The notes beneath the pieces are model-generated. The model searched no databases and was not told the DNA's origin. It saw nothing but the letters and a program-made list of their open reading frames with translations. The translations under genes and the position numbers were made by a program. From contig CAZHJN010000011.1 in assembly GCA_964532995.1 (NCBI GenBank), positions 1-51,603 on the forward strand: 51,603 nucleotides of DNA, given 5' to 3'. This document shows, piece by piece, positions 49,987 to 51,603 of this stretch; the stretch's first letter is position 1, and the number at the start of each line of letters is the position of its first letter. The stretch comes from DTJG01 sp964532995. GTDB lineage: Bacteria > Ratteibacteria > UBA8468 > B48-G9 > DTJG01.

Positions 49987-51099
49987 ATGATAGAAATAGT
50001 TGATACAGGCATTCTATATTCCAATCCGGTACCACATTTAAAAAGTATCCATGCCTATTTCCCATCAGTTGCTCAAATGCCAGATGGAAAAATGATTGCT
50101 TTATATTCTCTTGCAGAAGCATTTGAAGCGATAAATTTGCACACTCATTATTCTTTCTCTTATGATTCAGGAAAAAGCTGGTCTTATGCAGGTCAACTCC
50201 ACAGAGGTATTGAAAACAAAATAACTTCTGACGCATCAAGGATAGCAATTACGCCTGAGGGTGAACTCATCATTCTTATGTGTGTGTATGATAGAACCCA
50301 GCACCCCGCAGAAGGACTTACAAATCCAGAAACAACTGGATTTGTACCGACGAATTTTTATATTATTCGCTCTGTTGACGGCGGAAAGATTTTCTCTCAG
50401 CCTGAACCTGTAAAAGTCCCCATTGAATGTCCTTCATTTGAACTGTGCTGCCCTGTTGTTATAAATTCTGAAGAAACATGGATTATTCCAACATCAACAT
50501 GGAAAGGATGGGATAACGAATGTCCCTGCGGGATGAAGGCAATAGCTCTTATTTCGCGCGATAAAGGTAAAACATGGAACGATTATTCAATCGTAATGGA
50601 TGCTTATAAAGATGGCATTGTATTCTGGGAATCAAAAATAATTGAAATGTTTGATGGAAAACTTCTTGCTGTTGCCTGGGCATATGATTTAAATAATCGA
50701 ATGGATATGACAAACCACTATTCAATAAGCACAGATACAGGTAAAACATGGTCAGAACCAAAAAGCACGAAACTTTACGGGCAGACGCTTACGCCCATTT
50801 TATTAAGTAATGGCAGGATACTGAGTGTATACAGAAGAATGGATAAACCTGGATTGTGGGCAAATGTTTCAAAAATACAGGGAAATCTCTGGATAAACGA
50901 ATATGACCTACCTTTGTGGGGAACAAATTTTACAGGCCTTACAGGAAATACGAAAAATCCTTCAACCGATTTTCATGTATTAAAATTTGGCGCACCATCA
51001 ATGACAAAACTTAAAGATGGTTCAATTTTTCTCACTTTCTGGTGTTATGAAAACTGTATTTCAGTAATCAGATGGATCATTATGAGGGAGAAATGTTAG
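49987..51099 (+). CDS. Sialidase/BNR-repeat-like protein (exo-alpha-sialidase superfamily)
   Basis: The 370-residue protein is a six-bladed-propeller candidate with four Asp-box motifs: SYDSGKSW, SVDGGKIF, SRDKGKTW and STDTGKTW. The arginine triad of true sialidases cannot be located with certainty. There is no signal peptide, so it is probably cytoplasmic, which is unusual for a sialidase that attacks polymers. Its stop overlaps the next gene, which belongs to the N-acetylneuraminate lyase/DapA family, by seven bases. That pairing suggests catabolism of a nonulosonic or other 2-keto-3-deoxy acid. A leaderless promoter lies directly upstream. Confidence 0.78.
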   Translation: MIEIVDTGILYSNPVPHLKSIHAYFPSVAQMPDGKMIALYSLAEAFEAINLHTHYSFSYDSGKSWSYAGQLHRGIENKITSDASRIAITPEGELIILMCVYDRTQHPAEGLTNPETTGFVPTNFYIIRSVDGGKIFSQPEPVKVPIECPSFELCCPVVINSEETWIIPTSTWKGWDNECPCGMKAIALISRDKGKTWNDYSIVMDAYKDGIVFWESKIIEMFDGKLLAVAWAYDLNNRMDMTNHYSISTDTGKTWSEPKSTKLYGQTLTPILLSNGRILSVYRRMDKPGLWANVSKIQGNLWINEYDLPLWGTNFTGLTGNTKNPSTDFHVLKFGAPSMTKLKDGSIFLTFWCYENCISVIRWIIMREKC

Positions 51100-51603
51100 A
51101 TAAAAAAAAGAGATTAATTGAAAAACTTAAAGGAGTATGGTCAGCTGCTCCAACTCCATTTGATAAAAAAATGGAAATAGATACCGACTCCGTACACAGA
51201 ATGGTGGAACATCATGTAAAAATTGGAATTAAAGGGTTATTTCTGCTTGGCACAAACGGTGAAGGTCCTTGCCTTGACGAAAAACAAAGAATGGAACTTA
51301 TCAGAGCCGTTGTTAAAAGCAACAGAAACAGAATGCTGATTGCGGTTCAGATAACCGATAATTCTGCAAAACTTATGATTGAAAACGCAAAAAAATATGG
51401 AGACGCGGGTGCTGACATTTTCATACTCAGCTCGCCGCATTTTTTCCCGAAGCCCGATGAGAAAAGATTACTTTCACTCTATAACAATGTGCTCAACAGC
51501 ATTAATCTGCCCTGCGGCTTTTACGATAGAGGTAATTATTCTGCTGTTAAGATTCCATTAGGTGTTCTGAAAAAATTATATGAGAACAGAAAGATCATTA
51601 TCA
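51093..51603 (+). CDS. DapA/NanA-family lyase, N-terminal 170 codons (cut by window edge)
   Basis: An ATG at 51093, preceded by GAGGGA, opens a frame with no stop to the end of the window. The visible residues match the dihydrodipicolinate-synthase/N-acetylneuraminate-lyase family: GVWSAAPTPFDKKMEID, GIKGLFLLGTNGEGPCLDEK (the GTxGE motif at 53-57) and PCGFYDRGNYSA with the catalytic-type Tyr144. The Schiff-base lysine should fall just beyond the window edge. Members cleave or form pyruvate aldols. The preceding sialidase-like gene, overlapped by seven bases, hints at sugar-acid catabolism rather than lysine synthesis. Confidence 0.85.
   Translation, partial: MLDKKKRLIEKLKGVWSAAPTPFDKKMEIDTDSVHRMVEHHVKIGIKGLFLLGTNGEGPCLDEKQRMELIRAVVKSNRNRMLIAVQITDNSAKLMIENAKKYGDAGADIFILSSPHFFPKPDEKRLLSLYNNVLNSINLPCGFYDRGNYSAVKIPLGVLKKLYENRKIII

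Noticed and set aside
1..51603. CRISPR array, tRNA, rRNA, insertion sequence, prophage or integrase
   Set aside because: Reading both strands I saw no repeat-spacer series, cloverleaf, rRNA core sequence or transposase/integrase motif.

Overview
The window is a densely packed, AT-rich stretch of a bacterial chromosome with about 54 protein-coding genes. I found no rRNA, tRNA, CRISPR array or transposase gene, and no gap above about 110 bases between genes. Several features point to an anaerobic, Gram-negative heterotroph. gmhA and hldE-type genes imply ADP-heptose and lipopolysaccharide. There is a group 4 [NiFe] hydrogenase, a separate reactivation-type protein for a B12 enzyme, and many secreted DUF4091/DUF4838/GH-like proteins. 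A prepilin-like protein carries a C-terminal DUF1559-style motif. This mix is familiar from the PVC group and neighbouring candidate phyla (Lentisphaerota, Omnitrophota, Ratteibacteria-like lineages). That placement is inference; no marker gene settles it.

Layout. 1-1517 (+): the end of an unrecognised protein and an FAD oxidoreductase. 1545-7187 (-): an operon with a B12-enzyme reactivation-like protein, a DUF3604 protein, a glycerophosphodiesterase, an HpcH/HpaI aldolase, a D-2-hydroxyacid dehydrogenase and an alpha/beta hydrolase whose start is anomalous. 7286-10331 (+): an ArsR-controlled operon with an ArsP-type permease, two thioredoxin-like proteins and CcdA. 10365-15792 (-): a large secreted protein, a NamZ-type exo-muramidase and an MFS transporter, a possible sugar or muropeptide scavenging unit. 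15879-16202 (+): a small cupin. 16219-27976 (-): a 16-gene operon, the centrepiece of the window. It joins a [NiFe] hydrogenase core and a complete Mrp-type antiporter to HydB/HydG-type NAD(P)H-oxidoreductase subunits. 28069-38930 (-): a polysaccharide-related block with three large secreted GH-like proteins, a prepilin-like protein, a GntR/LacI hybrid regulator and a CapA-type lipoprotein. 38998-47947 (+): a housekeeping run (nth, LigD phosphoesterase domain, NlpD-like protein, dgt, dprA, amaP, gmhA, hldE-type, ThiD2-ThiE-like, ftsH, folE). 47934-49933 (-): mtaB and tatD. 49987-51603 (+): a sialidase-like protein and the first 170 codons of a DapA/NanA-family lyase cut by the window edge.

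The likeliest new system is the 16-gene hydrogenase operon. All four predicted [NiFe] cysteines are present in the large subunit, the Mrp set is complete with MrpA split in two, and the operon starts with the two subunits that in archaeal soluble sulfhydrogenases exchange electrons with NAD(P)H. The simplest reading is a membrane complex linking NAD(P)H and/or ferredoxin to H2 and an ion gradient. A second theme is promoter architecture: at five separate genes a sigma70-like -10 box ends only 6-8 bases before the start codon and there is no Shine-Dalgarno sequence, which suggests leaderless mRNAs, while other genes here have normal leaders.
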